A stretch of 64,000 bases of DNA from Carettochelys insculpta (GCF_033958435.1 NC_134138.1:271351798-271415797); one strand, 5' to 3'; counted from the first letter of the stretch, positions 13,322-25,989 are shown. The notes: a model not told the origin generated them from the sequence alone. Numbers and translations: made by a program.

Positions 13322-13754
13322 GGCTACGTCTATACTAACCTCTTACTTTCGGAAGGGGCATGGGAATGAGTGAGTTGGGAAGATGCTAATGAGGTGCTGC
13401 CATGAATATGCAGCAGCTCATTAGCATAATGGTGGCCTCGCATGATTCAAAAGTGCCGCTTTCGAATTGCGTGCCTCCCATGTGGACAGGGGCCTTTCGA
13501 AAGGACCCCCAGTCTTCAACAGCCCCTTCTTCCTAAAACCAAATAGGAAGGGGCTTTCGATGTCTGGGGGTCCTTTTGAAAGGCCCCCATCTACACGGGC
13601 GACGCGCAATTCAAAAACGTCACTTTCCAACCATGGGCGGCCAGTGTTATGCTAATGAGGTGCTGCATTTTCATGGAAGCACCTCATTAGCATATTCCCA
13701 ACTCACTCATTACCATGCCCCATTCGAAAGGAAGGGACTAGTTTAGATGTAGCC
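13322..13754. mobile_element. complete MITE, about 433 bp
   Basis: Left end GGCTACGTCTATACTA, right end TAGTTTAGATGTAGCC. The arms carry paired TTTCGAAAGG and GCTAATGAGGTGCTGC blocks and meet at a short AACCAAATAGG centre. Flanks are CTG and TTG, a 3-bp duplication with one mismatch. Same family as 55827-56262 and the half copy at 19678-19890. Confidence 0.8.
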
Positions 13755-16350
13755 TTGGAGTTTAGAAAACAAGTTTATTGCTGAAATGTAGCTGTGGATT
13801 TTCTATTTTCACAATACTGTAGTCTCTGCTGTGCAGAAATGGGGCTGGTTATATTCTTGGCTGTTCTGGTTTTTATACTAATCCCATGCTTCTGGCTTTC
13901 TGGAAAAGAAATGTAGATCTTGGCTTATGCATGCAAACGGGAGTTTGGAATGAGGACTGCATGGGAAGTGAGAGAATGTCTACAGTGCTTTTTTGAGCAG
14001 AGGGGTTGGTTTTGATTTTTTGCTCCATGTGTGTTGCTCAGCTGCCACTTTTATTCCATGTGATTGGAGAGAATAGACTTTGTAGTTCTCTCCAAAACCA
14101 TGCCGTAGATATTCCAGATTGCTATTGTTCTGCTTATGTTTATTGTGTCTGTCAGGAACATAATGGTTCCAGTTACTATGTAAACTGCAAAATCTCTTCT
14201 TGGCTGCTTAAATACAAATTAATATTTCCATCACTGGAAATAGTGGCTAGATTTGACAATTGGTTATAGGAGCAGATGGAGGAATAATGAACTCTATCCT
14301 ACCATGTATTTGTGGTTTAGGAGTCCTCCCACTGTAGAGAAGGCAAGTGCTTGAAACCACTGATTTCAGGTTGTGACTAATTCTGCTGCTTTGCAGGAGG
14401 TTCTGCACAAGCCAGTGCAGTTTCACTGAAATTTGCAAAAGTTCCAATGGCAGAGGTGTCCATCATTTCTAGTGTATTAAGCAATAACTTGTATATGCTT
14501 TCTATTCCCACCCATTCAGCAGCAGAGAGACCAGATAATTGAGTGGTGGAGTTTTTTTTTACATGCAAAGTAGCCAGTGACTACTGTGTCTGATCTCTGA
14601 CCTTAGCCTAACTCTGACCTGGACCCTCGTTTATGAAATCTGGCCTTGTGATTCCTCCAACTCTGGTCCTTGGGGCCTTGCGAGGGTTGACAGAAGCCCT
14701 ACGGGCTACATTGCCATGGGTCTGGCCACTGGGTCTGAGGTCATAGACAACTTATGTTGCTGCTGGAGTAACCGTTGCCGCTAAGGGATGACGTCAACCC
14801 ACCTGCGGGCTCTTGGTCAGATGCAAAAGCCTGAGACAAAGGGCTAAGCTCCAGTGGCCAAGACTGTGCAGAGATTTGGTCCCAGCTATGTCCAACCTGT
14901 TACTCCAAGTAGGATGAAGAGGTGGATGACAAGCAGCTGCATTCATTTGATCTGTGATACTTTCCCAGAAGTGAAAAGCAAACAGTCAGAAACCAGTGCT
15001 GTGTAGTGGGACAGGAATGGGAGTGCGCCTGATGCTGGAAGACTGAGAATTGGTACCAGAGGAATGACTTGCATCCATAGGTTGGGGACCAGCCTACTAA
15101 TTGTTGCCACGTTGGTGGGAAGCAGCACTTATATCCATGGTAGTGGGGCCATGTGGCTGAACATGCTTCAGAAGGCCACACCGCCTACCCAGTGACCAGC
15201 ACTTCGAGCCTGTGGAACAGCACCCGGCTTCCTCCAGGGTCAATGGCATTTCCAGATGCCAGATGCCAGTGCCGCTGGCTGGGGTTGCATGCACATCCCT
15301 GAGAGGGCCTGCCTATTTGAGCAAAGCTGGGGTCTGACTCCTGCTTGGGGGCAATGAGCCATACTTTGCGGATCTAGGCTCACCTCCTGCACTCTGCTTG
15401 CCCTTGCAAGCAGAAGATGGACCCATCCTGGTCTTTTTTTCCCACTGGACAGTGCTGGGAAGGTGAGTCTTCACCATTCCAATGGAGGTGCCAGCAGCGT
15501 ATTCTACACTGAGGCCCCATCCCTGTGCTTAGACTCCAACTTGGGCTGTTCTGGGACCAGTGTCAGCACCAATTCCATAAGAAGAACCTTTAGTTTAATA
15601 TTTCACTCTTTTATCATACATGGTCTGAAACTCTTAGAAATGCTTCACCAGTCACTCATATGGGCAACCCCCAGGCATCTAGGAGAGTGGTCACTGACCA
15701 GCATAAGATCTATCACAGTTCCTAAGCCCCGCGGAATGGGGCATGACCAATTCTAAAGCTAAATCCAGTTACAGATACTCTAATTTAATCTAAGGGAACT
15801 GTATCTATAGGAAGAAAAGCTATTTAGAACAATGCTGTTGACAGTAACTAGGAAAGGGATTGTTGGGCAAGAGAGCATTCCCTGCACTGTCACTGGTGGT
15901 CAGAAGAAAATGAGGGAGGAGTGTGCATACTCCCAATATTGCGCCACGAGGATGCCATTGCAGTGGATGCCAAAGCCACTCCCTTCCTGCTCCTGCTATG
16001 GGGAAAAGTTCTGGCACCAGTATATGTGGAGAGCACACACATCTAACATGGAGATACATAAGCAAGCACTTGAAGAACATCCAGTTACAATAAGTAAAAA
16101 CCACTTTAGCTGACACTACCTCACATAAGTCCACACTTTCAGAACTCTTTACCACTTTCTATATTTGCTGTAACATCATGACCAAATGCAATCACAGACA
16201 CTAGTAGCTACCAGGCAACTGTACTGGTACCAAGGAATAAATAAAATAAAACTGCTATGACACCACTGTTGTTGTGCTAGAAGCAGTCAGAACAGATCAT
16301 TTAGAAGTTTCAATGAAGGCAAATGGATTGAAAGCTAAGATATAGTCTAC
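13755..16350. other. gene-free stretch
   Basis: About 2.6 kb with no supported gene. Open frames near 14.9-15.3 kb and 15.8-16.1 kb overlap on both strands and match no known domain. Confidence 0.4.
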
Positions 16351-16399
16351 ATCATTCTTACCATAGATTCTTATCTTGGAAAAAATATTTGCTTTGACT

Positions 16400-18720
16400 A
16401 ATGCATTATCAGAGCAATTTCAAGAAAGTGGGATTCTTTTTATTAAATGCTACACACATGCTCAAAGCAACATGAAAGAACTTTGACCAGCACAATATGA
16501 TACTAAGCATAAAAATAATGGAAACTTCGTAAGTGTTTGCTCTTGGATTTTGGGACACTTGAATCATCTAAATGTCAGGAAAGAAGTCAGAGGGTTTCAA
16601 AATTTCTTATTGATGATCTGTTGAGCAGTACTTCCAGAAAAAAGTATATCAATGAGATGTGTATCAATTAGAGATTCTGAAAGATGTATTTAGCAGTTCT
16701 TGATCATTTCATTGTTGAGTTTCACATGCTTTTAAACACATAAGAACATAAGAACATAAGAATGGCCATACTGGGTCAGACCAAAGGTCCATCAAGCCCA
16801 GCATCCCATCTGCCGACGGTGGCCAATGCCAGGTGCCCCAGAGAAGGAGAACAGAAGACAATGATCAAGTGATTTATCTCCTGCCATCCATCTCCTGCCC
16901 TTGTTATGAAGGCTAGGGCACCATACTTTATCCCTGGCTAATAGCCATTTATGGACCTAACCTGCAAAAATTTATCAAGCTCTTTTTTAAACCCTAATAG
17001 AGTCCTGGCCTTCACAGCCTCCTCGGGCAAGGAGTTCCACAGGTTGACTGTGCGCTGTGTGAAGAAAAATTTCCTTTTATTAGTTTTGAACCTACTACCC
17101 ATCAATTTCATTTGGTGTCCCCTAGTTCTTGTATTATGGGAAAAGGTAAATAATTTTTCTATATTCACTTTCTCCACACCATTCATGATTTTATATACCT
17201 CTATCATATCGCCCCTCAATCGCCTTTTTTCCAAACTGAAAAGTCCCAGTCTCTCTAGCCTCTCCCCATATGGGACCCTTTCCAAGCCCCTAATCATCTT
17301 AGTCGCCCTTTTCTGAACCTTTTCTAATGCCAATATATCTTTTTTGAGGTGAGGAGACCACATCTGCACGCAGTACTCAAGATGTGGGCGTACCATAGTT
17401 TTATATAGGGGAAGTATGATATCTTTTGTCTTATTATCGATCCCTTTTTTAATAATTCCTAACATCCTATTTGCCTTACTAACTGCCGCTGCACACTGCG
17501 TGGATGTCTTCAGAGAACTATCCACTATAACTCCAAGATCCCTTTCCTGATCTGTCGTAGCTAAATTTGACCCCATCGTGTAATTTGGGTTATTTTTTCC
17601 AACATGCATTACCTTACACTTACCCACATTAAATTTCATTTGCCATTTTGCTGCCCAATCACTCAGTTTGCTGAGATCTTTTTGTAGTTTTTCACAATCC
17701 CTTTTGCTTTTGACTGTCCTGAACAACTTGGTGTCATCTGCAAACTTTGCCACCTCACTGCTTACCTCATTTTCTAGATCATTGATGAACAAGTTGAACA
17801 GGATCGGTCCCAGGACTGAGCCCTGGGGAACACCACTAGTTACCCCCCTCCATTGTGAAAATTTACCATTTATTCCAACCCTTTGTTTTCTGTCTTTTAA
17901 CCAATTCCCGATCCATGAAAGGACCTTTCCTCCTATCCCATGACCACCTAATTTACATAAAAGCCTTTGGTGTGGGACCGTGTCAAAGGCTTTCTGGAAA
18001 TCTAGGTATATTATGTCCACTGGGTGCCCCTTGTCCGCATGTTTATTAACCCCTTCAAAGAATTCTAATAGATTAGACAGACACGACTTCCCTCTGCAGA
18101 AACCATGCTGACTTTTGCCCAACAATTCGTGCTCTTCTATGTGCCTTGCAATTTTACTCTTTACTAGTGTTTCTACTAATTTGCCTGGTACTGATGTTAA
18201 ACTTATCGGTCTATAATTGCCAGGATCTCCTCTAGAGCCTTTTTTAAATATTGGTGTTATATTGGCCGTCTTCCAGTCATTTGGTACCAAAGTGGATTTA
18301 AAGGATAGGTTACAAACCACTGTTAATAACACACACTAGACACTTCTTGGAATCTCCAAAGAAATTTGATAAAGCTTCCTTGAGCTACATAGATTTTAAG
18401 AAATTGGAAGATTTTCAACAGCTTTACAATTCGCACACTAGTGTCATACGTTTGAGACTGCAAGTCTCAGCAGCAAAATTTCCTGGCATCAACCAAGGAG
18501 AAAAATATTTTTATCTATATTGCAAATTTCAAACACTGTTGGTTGAATATTCAGAAGAGTTGAAACTGCTACAGTTTGTCTTTATGCTGCCAGTACCCAT
18601 AGGTTTTAAAAGAATATTTTTGTTTACACTGAAGAGAGTCAAAACCTACCTCAGATCATTGTGTGGACATGAGAGGCTGAGCCATTTGATGCTGATGGTT
18701 GTGAGACAGTAAATGGTAAC
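16400..18720 (+). pseudogene. hAT-family transposase pseudogene split by a CR1
   Basis: The C-terminal piece (18347-18712, one open frame of about 121 residues) ends FTLKRVKTYLRSLCGHERLS, the hAT dimerisation signature that normally follows CERSFS; here the cysteine-serine part is mutated. It starts at about DFKKLEDFQQLYNSH. To the left of the CR1, about 16600-16736, an older frame reads KFLIDDLLSSTSRKKYINE, stops, then MYLAVLDHFIVEFHMLL, which is the preceding hAT segment. Only the CR1 separates the two. The N-terminal domain and catalytic first half are not visible. It resembles ZMYM6/TTF-finger hAT-derived proteins. Confidence 0.65.
16737..18332 (-). mobile_element. CR1 LINE, 5'-truncated, reverse transcriptase frame open
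   Basis: The minus-strand frame 18332-16938 (464 residues) is uninterrupted. Its domain order is [16 protein letters not shown] near residue 40, [13 protein letters not shown] with the first catalytic aspartate near 110, [19 protein letters not shown] near 165-185, KFADDTKLF (the FADD active site) near 195, and a C-terminal thumb/connection region. The 3' UTR continues to 16737 and ends in repeated TCTTATG-type octamers, the CR1 hallmark. The endonuclease and ORF1 are missing. No clear target duplication is seen, as usual for CR1. The open frame suggests a young insertion. It sits in the hAT pseudogene. Confidence 0.92.
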
Positions 18721-19677
18721 AATCTCTCAATCTTCAGGATTTAGTGGGTGATTTGGTTGGATTATGGGATTATTGCAATTCTCTGTTTGATTGAACTACA
18801 TATTGTAGCTGTTTTCAAGAAAAGCCTAGAAATAAAAAAAGAGTCCATTAAGTTATTTTTATTGTATGTTTAAGTTCAAATCTGAACAAATCCACCCACC
18901 TGGAAATATGAGTAGGTACCATGTCTTCCCAGGGCTTTTGCACCTAGATGATTCTATGAAAATTTATGTTACCCATCTGCCGGAAGGAATTGGCAGCAGT
19001 CAGGGCCAGGATCAACAGCTAAGGGTTCCTCTTCATCCATTTCACATAGAACCGGCTCGAGCCTCCACCCAGTAGCCTGGGAAGTTCACACACCCCTGGG
19101 TGCCTCAGTGAGGCAATGCTTCCCCACTCACAAGCACACGGTCTGAGTGTAGAAAAGAGACTTTCAATGGAAAAGGTGGGAAAAATCATATGGCATAAGC
19201 TTGGGAAATACCAAACCCAGAGTTCATAACCTATCCTCAAGTAACTGTCCCAGCTCAAATGGATGGAGCAGTGTCCTTTGCCTTTGAGGTTCATCAGTCC
19301 AATATTTTAGACAGCCAATCCACACACACAAACTTTCTTTGCACCCCCACTTCAAATGCCCCACTTACAACTCGGTCCAGTCTATGCAGGCCCTGACATA
19401 TAACCCTGACATATTCCATCATTGAACCTGAAGCAATGAGCTCCTTACACTGGTCTGGCATTCTGCTTGCTCTCTGCCAGCTGCCCCACTGGCCGTCCGC
19501 TGGTCGCTGCTGCTCCTACCAGCCATCCACCAGTCGCCCCATCCTTCCGCTGCTCCTTCTGCCAGCTGCCCACCAGTTGCACCATCCATCCAGCCATCCG
19601 CCAGTCACACCATCCTCACCATCCAGCCACTGTGGGTTTGGCTTAAAGCAAAACCCTGTGGCTGGGTCTATCTGGTG

Positions 19678-19890
19678 ATCAGAAGAAGGGCTTTCAAAAA
19701 CTGGGGGTGGTCCTTTCAGAAGGTCCCATCTCCACAGGTGGTGTGCGATTTGAAAAGCCACACTTTCAAATCACTGTGGCTTCTATTATGCTAATAAGGC
19801 ACTGCATATTCATTGCAGTGCCTCATTAGCATCTTTCAAACAGGCTCATTAACATACCCCTTTCAAAAGGAAGGGGCACACACAGACATA
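19678..19890. mobile_element. half MITE
   Basis: Right half only of the 13322-13754 family: GGTCCTTTCAGAAGGTCCC, then TTATGCTAATAAGGCACTGC and its inverted partner. It ends near 19890 against the next MITE. The left half is absent. Confidence 0.6.
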
Positions 19891-19892
19891 GG

Positions 19893-20306
19893 GGCTACGT
19901 CTACACTAGCCCCAAACTTCGAAATGGCCACACAAATGGCCATTTCAAAGTTTACTAATGAAGCACTGAAATGCATATTCAGCACTTCATTAGCATGCGG
20001 GCAGCTGCAGAACTTCAAAATTGATGAGCCTCACTGCAGCGTGTCTCATCCCGACGGGGCTCCTTTTCGAAAGGACCCCACCTACTTCAAAGTCCCCTTA
20101 TTCCCATCAGCTCATGGGAATAGGGGGACTTTGAAGTAGGCGGGGTCCTTTCAAAAAGGAGCCCCGTCGGGACAAGGTGCACAGCAGCAAGGCATGTTAA
20201 TTTCAAAGTGCTGCAGCTGCCAACATGCTAATGAAGCACTGAATATGCACTTCAGCAGTAAACTTCAATGTCCATTTCAAAGTTTGGGGTTAGTGCAGAC
20301 ACAGCC
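19893..20306. mobile_element. complete MITE with AGG duplication
   Basis: Left end GGCTACGTCTACACTAG, right end GTGCAGACACAGCC. The palindromic centre is at CCCATCAGCTCATGGG, around 20115. Both flanks are AGG, a perfect 3-bp duplication. It has no coding capacity. The related half copy 44983-45201 marks the broken end of the intact Harbinger. Confidence 0.85.
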
Positions 20307-20800
20307 AGGGTGTGATTTCAGTTCTCAGTGTTCAGCAAAGTAGAGCTTCATTTAAAAATACGAACACTAGCATCATGCTGCATTTTCCAGGAACTGGAGA
20401 GAGCTAGTCAAACTATAGGACCAAGGCTTAGGCAACACTAAGCCACTCAACTACCTGACTGACCCCATACCCCCTTCCTTTCCATCTTCCAATGCTTTAA
20501 ACCAGGGAAGACCTATGTAATCCATGTCTTATCCAGTTATGATAATCTGCCCTGTCCCCCACAATGACTTGGAGCATTGGTGAGAGTTCACAATTCTTAT
20601 ACTGAGTGTTAGCCTAAATTGTGATTTTACAACAATGTGTTTACAATAGACAAAAGATCATTGCTTCCTTGCTACCCATCAGGCTTTGTTTGCAAGGTAT
20701 CACATATGCACACCGTTGTATTTTCATGCAAATGATCTCTGGGAGACACATTCCTCCCAGCCTTCAGCGGCATTGAGTTCCTGCTGGCACATTCTTTACA

Positions 20801-21101
20801 CTTATAAAGCCATTTGTGTTGCTTTAACAAATATTAGATACTGATCAGAACAATTTATATAGCTGTTTAAAAAATGCTATACAGAGTTCTGAAGCAATTC
20901 TTCCCTGAATGATTTTATATAAATCTATATAGGCATACATGTGCTGAGTTTTCTGAACATTTCAACAGAACACTTAAGATCCAGTAGCAAATATTTTAAA
21001 AATAACAAAACAAAACAAAACCCAAAACCAAGAAACAGCCAGATGTGTAGTTACCACAATATTTATAGGTACCATTTGTCGGGGAACCTGGACATTCAGC
21101 A
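20801..21101. other. short gene-free spacer
   Basis: AT-rich sequence with an ACAAA-type run near 21005-21020. No gene seen. Confidence 0.4.
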
Positions 21102-21990
21102 TCAGTGTTCCCTCTATTTTTTTCCATCCATGGGCATAGTAAATTTTGTTACGTGCACCAAAGCATGTGCGTATGTGCACCACCAATAGAAACACATGCT
21201 GTCCCCTGTAGGTGGCTGTGGGTGCTCGGCTAAGCAACTGGGCAGCATTTTAATCTCTCTTGGGTGGCCACCTGTCATGGTTCCTTCCCCACTCTAGCAA
21301 GATAAATGCAGAAGTGGGGGCCAGCAAAAGTACCTCCAAACCCTTATCTACCAGATTTTGGTATAAACTCCCCCCCAAAAATCCTAAAAAACTTAGGTTT
21401 TGGGGATAAAATTCGCTGCCACCACCCAATTAATAATAAGGAAACCAGGGAGAGACGACTTGGGGAATCTCAGCCCCAAAAGTGAAAACCAGGACACAAA
21501 CATTAACCAATAGTAGGTTAATAAAAAGAAAAAGAGAGAACTTTTATTATTACAACAATATTAGTGTTGCAAACCTCATGACTAGATGGAAGAGTCACAA
21601 AGTAAAACACATGGGGAGTTTCCACCATGGGCCTAGAGCTTAGTTACAAGGAGAGTAAAAGAACATTTCTAAAAAGTGCACAGACGACAGATCCCACTTC
21701 CCAAACCATAAAACAATAAAGCCTAATGGATCTATTTAAACTTTACCCTACTTACAGAAGATTGGAGGGCCTGTTCTTGGAGGGAGATATTCTGTGTCTC
21801 TCTCCCTCATGGCTGGAAAGAAGAAGAAAGAACAGAGAACAGAAGAAGGGAGGAGCCAAAATTCAATTCTTACCTACATTTCTATAGGCCGACCCCACCT
21901 GGCTAAGGAGGTTAACCCTTTTACTCCCAGGCTGCTGGCTAATCCTCATGATCATGACACCACCCAATAGCTCAGCTTAAAGGGAACACT
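21102..21990. mobile_element. hAT-like MITE split by an LTR
   Basis: The ends are AGTGTTCCCTCTA and the inverted AAAGGGAACACT. Flanking octamers are ATTCAGCA (21094-21101) and ATTCAGTA (21991-21998), an 8-bp duplication with one mismatch, as expected for hAT. Without the LTR the element is only about 200 bp and non-coding. Confidence 0.7.
21273..21959. mobile_element. solo LTR, 687 bp, CCACC duplication
   Basis: Ends are TGTCATGG and ATCATGACA, which include the inverted terminal heptamer TGTCATG/CATGACA. Perfect 5-bp duplications CCACC lie at 21268-21272 and 21960-21964. No internal retroviral genes remain, so recombination between two LTRs is inferred. The orientation is not certain. It sits inside the hAT-like MITE. 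Confidence 0.85.
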
Positions 21991-21998
21991 ATTCAGTA

Positions 21999-22430
21999 CT
22001 GAAAGCAGATTCTTTTGCATATTAACCTATACATAGGCAGGTGCCTTAGCTAAGAAGGGTGACAACTATGTCTGGAGTTAACATGGGAGGACATATTTCT
22101 CGCCCTACGGATCTGTGGAAAGCATATGAAGTTGCCCCAACAATAGATGCATATTCCATGTTTTGACCTTCCAAGTCACTATATTCACATGGCCCTTGGA
22201 CCTTCTCCTGAGATAAGAAAACCTAGAAGTAAAAGGGAACTGTAAAATTTTCATCCTGAGGTAGCAGTGTAAGATTCCTAAAATGAAACAAAGGGCACAT
22301 GCAGTTGCTTGCTTTAAAAGGTATTGATTCTCATGCAAGATATTGTAGAAGGTGCAGCCAGACAGAAAGAGGTCCTAGAGACTTCAGTGGAATTTGACTC
22401 CTTTGTAAAAGAGCTTGAATACAACAGACT
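21999..22430. other. gene-free stretch
   Basis: No recognisable gene or repeat end. Confidence 0.35.
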
Positions 22431-22439
22431 TTTCATGAT

Positions 22440-22850
22440 ACGGTAGAACCCCAAGATACGTGCACTCCAGTTGTGCGTATCTTGGTTTAGTGTGACTGAG
22501 GGTGGTGGGGAACTGGTGCCCGGCTCTGGGCTGCCTGACACTCAGGAGAGCTGGGAAACAGATCAGTGCTTCAGCAGTGGCCATTTTCCTGTCTCCTGTG
22601 AATGGTAGGCAGCTGGGAGCCAGGCTCCAGCTCCCTGCTCCTGTGAACCGCGGGAAGCTGCTGCACTGGTCAGTTTCTTGGTTCCCTCGAGTAACATGAA
22701 AAGTACCCAGGGTTGCACAAGAATGTAACCTCCTCACAAGTTGGGGGTCGATTGAACAAGTATAGTTTCTTCCTGTATTCGTGCAGATCTATGGCGGGTC
22801 TGGGCTCTCCACAGAGAGAAAAAGAGAGAGAGAGAGAGCACATTTTTGGC
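22440..22850. repeat. possible old DNA-element fragment plus (GA)n
   Basis: 22440-22500 contains a short inverted pair (CCAAGATACG ... CGTATCTTGG), then GC-richer sequence. A GA microsatellite lies at about 22815-22840. Identification is weak. Confidence 0.3.
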
Positions 22851-24525
22851 ATAATTATGCTTTAATGCCTCTCTTGCCTTCTATGAGTCACCAGCTTTGA
22901 TCTCTCATATCTGAAATAAATATTTTATGTCTTCAGAACACAAGCCAGTAGAATTAAAACATCAGCATCAATGGCTATTAAAAATACATTATAGAAATCA
23001 ATTTCTGTCCTCCAAACATTGCTTCTACACCTCCAACCAAGCCACTGAAGCTAACTAATTATCAATTCATATTATCTCCAAACTCAGCATTAACTAACTA
23101 TAGAACAAAGTCAATTTCAGATATGCAATTCTAGCTATGCCATTAGTCTAGCTAGAATCGAAATATCAGAATCAACTTTCTGCCCTAGTGTAATCCAGGG
23201 CTCTTCAGGCGCATGCCAATGTTCCTTTCTCCACGCGATAGTGCCGAGTACAGGGATCAGTGGCTGAGCCCAGAGAGACTGATTTTGCCACATCGTAACA
23301 CACATGGCAAAATCAAAATCTGGAGGATCAACCGCAGCACATCGGTCATCCAGTAAGTATAGGTAAGCCCTAGGAAATAGTTAATAAAGGAACCCCAGTA
23401 AGGTCTCTTGTATAGGTTTCCCAGTAAGGCTAAAAGTTAAAACTGAACTCCTGAGAGCACAGGCTGTCCTGGTATCTGCCCCTCACGATGCCAAGCAGAC
23501 GGGCCGTACTTAAACGATATAGCACATCTTCAATGGCACACTCTGAATTGGAACTCAAAGCTTCAAACTCAAATTTTAGCAGCTAGGAGTATTGCAAATA
23601 TGCTAACAAACACTCTAATCAACGTAATGGCAACCGAGTGGGTTGCCATGGCAGTATATGCTCACAAGTACTTGTTTGCCTGAACAAGCTCTGCAGAAAT
23701 CAAAAAACGTGTATGAAAAGAAACGTGTTTGGATGAAATGTAGTTAAGGAATATATACTGTGATGCTGTGAGGCCAGCAACTATAAATAAAACCTGGAAA
23801 ATAAGTCCATCTTCAGGTCTTCTGTGCTCTCTATCTCTGCCTGTATATTAAATAAGAGCATTGTTCTGCCTACTTTAGGGCAATTGTTCAACTATGGACA
23901 CAGTTAAAAGAGAATAAAGAAGTGTTAAGAACAACTGAAAGTGTCGCAGACAGAATGAACACAATCGAAAGGTAGAGGTAGTGAAAAGCAATCGCACAGA
24001 TTTAAATCATAGCTAGCATTGTGGCAGATAACTTAAGCAAGTCAAATTCCAAATACTTCAGAAACTCTGGTGCCTGGATGGTCCCCTTGTTCAGGTTAGT
24101 AGCTTACTCTGTGAATATTCCCAATGATTTCAATCTTATCCTCTGTAATTAATCTGCACAAAAAATTAAAAAAAAAACAAAAAAAAAACAAAACACTGTT
24201 CACAAGAACATGACAGATTTAAGCAAGAGGAATGAAATTATATTGGAAGCTGAATGTTACCACCCAAGACAGCTATAAAATCCTACACAGTCTTCCGAAG
24301 CCTCCACATACAAAATACCTTAGGCCTGCATCAACAAAGGGACTTAAGCACTGCAAACCCTAACTGAGGCTATGCCTAGACTGCAGGCTTCTGTCAGGAG
24401 ACCAGAGGTCTCTCAGCAGAAGTCTGCCATGAAGGGAGCATTCTGCTGACACCCGTCTTCCTCATTCCACAAGGAAGAAGGGATCTCTCAGCAGAGGGGT
24501 TTTTCATGACATTTGGTGCCGTGTG
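22851..24525. other. gene-free stretch, possible LTR remnant
   Basis: About 23168-23890 has TATATACTGTGATGC followed by AATAAA-type sites (ATAAATAAAACC, ATTAAATAAG), an arrangement seen in LTRs. I could not define its ends. An A-rich run lies at 24155-24195. A MITE-like scrap at 24368-24500 shows CTGTCAGGAGACC and inverted partners. Confidence 0.3.
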
Positions 24526-24557
24526 TGTAGGGAATGTGGCAGCAGGAATGCAAGGTT

Positions 24558-24695
24558 ACTGAGGCTGGGAGGAATGTGTCTCCCAGAGGTCATCTGCATG
24601 AGAATGCAAAGGGAGGCATGTGTGATACTGAGGCTGGGAGGAATGTGTCGCCCAGAGATCATTTGCATGAGAATGCAAAGGTGTGCATGTGTGAT
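24558..24695. repeat. two-copy 69-bp tandem repeat
   Basis: Both units begin ACTGAGGCTGGGAGGAATGTG and end GCATGTGTGAT. They differ at only a few positions, pointing to a recent slippage or unequal-exchange duplication inside the LTR-like repeat. Confidence 0.85.
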
Positions 24696-25020
24696 ACTTT
24701 TCAGGCAAAGCCTAATGGGTAGCAAGTAAGCCATGAGATTTGGTCTATTGTAAACACGTTGTTGTAGAATCGCAATTTAAGCTGACACTCAGTGTGGGAG
24801 TTGTGAGATCTCACCAATGCTCTGGGTTGTTGTGGGGGACAGGGCAGTCGCCATAGCTGGAAAGACATTGATTGCACAGGGCTCCCTGGTTTAAAGCATT
24901 GTAAAGGAGAAGGGGAGGGTTCTAATTATGTTGGCTTGGTGAGTGTCTGGGCCCTGCCTATGCCTTAGTTACATAGTTGTAAGCCTGGCTTGACTAGGTC
25001 TCCCCACCTGTTAAGAGCTG

Positions 25021-25648
25021 GATACTAGGGTGTTTGTAAAACCCCACACTAGAGATATCCAGAGCTGAAATCACAGAGTGGCAGCTGAGGCCATGCAGAG
25101 CTCAAATCAAAGGGTTCTGCCTCAGGGCAATCCCAAGCACTGGGGTTGGGAGTGACAATGGCAACTAGAAGGCAGCTGGTAGGAGGAGCGGTGGATGACG
25201 GTGGGTGGCCAGTAGCAGCAAGGAGAGGCTGCAGACAAGTGGACAGCTAGTACTGCCCTGGTGATATGTCTGTGGGCTTTGGGTTTGGGACTGCACCGCA
25301 GAAGGTACACCCTTTAACTGTGTGTGGATACTAGGGTGTTCATGAAACCCTACTGGAGATAAAGAGCTGACATCACAAAGTGGCAGCTGAGGCCACACAG
25401 AGCTGAAATCACAGGGTTCTGCCTCAGGGTGATCCCTAGCAGTGTGACTGGTAAGGGAGGAATGATGGTGATTGGCGGGCAGCGGCTAGGAGGAGCAGCG
25501 GACTGGTGGGTGACCGGTAGGAGGAGCAGCCGGCAGGTGGCAGCAAGGGGATGCTGCAGACAAGTGGACAGCTAGTACTGCCCTGGTGATGTGTGTGGGC
25601 TCTGGGTTCAGGACGGCACCGCAGGAGATACACACTGTAACCGTGTGT
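25021..25648. repeat. two-copy repeat of about 306 bp
   Basis: Unit one starts GATACTAGGGTGTTTGTAAA and unit two GATACTAGGGTGTTCATGAA. Both carry GACAAGTGGACAGCTAGTAC and a terminal GTGTGTGG. Divergence between the units is clearly greater than in the 69-bp pair, so this duplication is older. Confidence 0.8.
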
Positions 25649-25989
25649 GGGGTAAAGGGCCAAGAGCCCCAGCAAGAGACTTGGTTCTACTGCATATGGG
25701 GATGGTATCTTGGTAAAGGGGTTTGTCTCTTCTTTGCTTAGATATACTGCATCTGTCACTGTAACCTTGGGGCAGGTTACGGTCATTAAACAAGCTGTTT
25801 CTATCTCACACTCTGTGCTTGCAGGGGGTGTGGGGGAGAACTGCCTTACAGGCACCCAGCATGTGGGGTGAAATTGTCCCAGGCCACTGGGTGGGGGCTC
25901 GAGCTGGTTGGTTGTATCCTTGACAGGAAACCCCCCAGGAGTTCAACCCGGCCCTTCTAGCAGGCATCTGGCATTAATAGAAGGGTTAT

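Larger units (their letters stand above)
18967..20800 (-). mobile_element. LTR-like repeat, family A copy 1, interrupted by MITEs
   Basis: Begins TGTTACCCATC and ends CACATTCTTTACA on the plus strand, so TG...CA at both ends. The sequence aligns with 53224-55058 (same strand), 24526-25989 (reverse complement) and a fragment at 30610-30925. A half MITE and a whole MITE (19678-20306) interrupt it. No gag, pol or env sequence accompanies it, so it is probably a solo LTR of an endogenous retrovirus-like element. A clean target duplication was not found. Confidence 0.5.
24526..25989 (+). mobile_element. LTR-like repeat, family A copy 2, with internal duplications
   Basis: Begins TGTAGGGAATGTGGCAGCAG, the reverse complement of the ends of the copies at 18967-20800 and 53224-55058. 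The other end lies near 25989 (AGAAGGGTTAT). It is the longest uninterrupted copy. Two internal segments are tandemly duplicated: 69 bp (24558-24626 and 24627-24695) and about 306 bp (25021-25326 and 25327-25648). There is no coding sequence. Possible flanks GTGTG/GAGTG would be an imperfect 5-bp duplication. Confidence 0.5.

Noticed and set aside
25021..25648. A CRISPR-like or satellite array
   Set aside because: There are only two long, adjacent copies with no spacers, and the genome is clearly eukaryotic.
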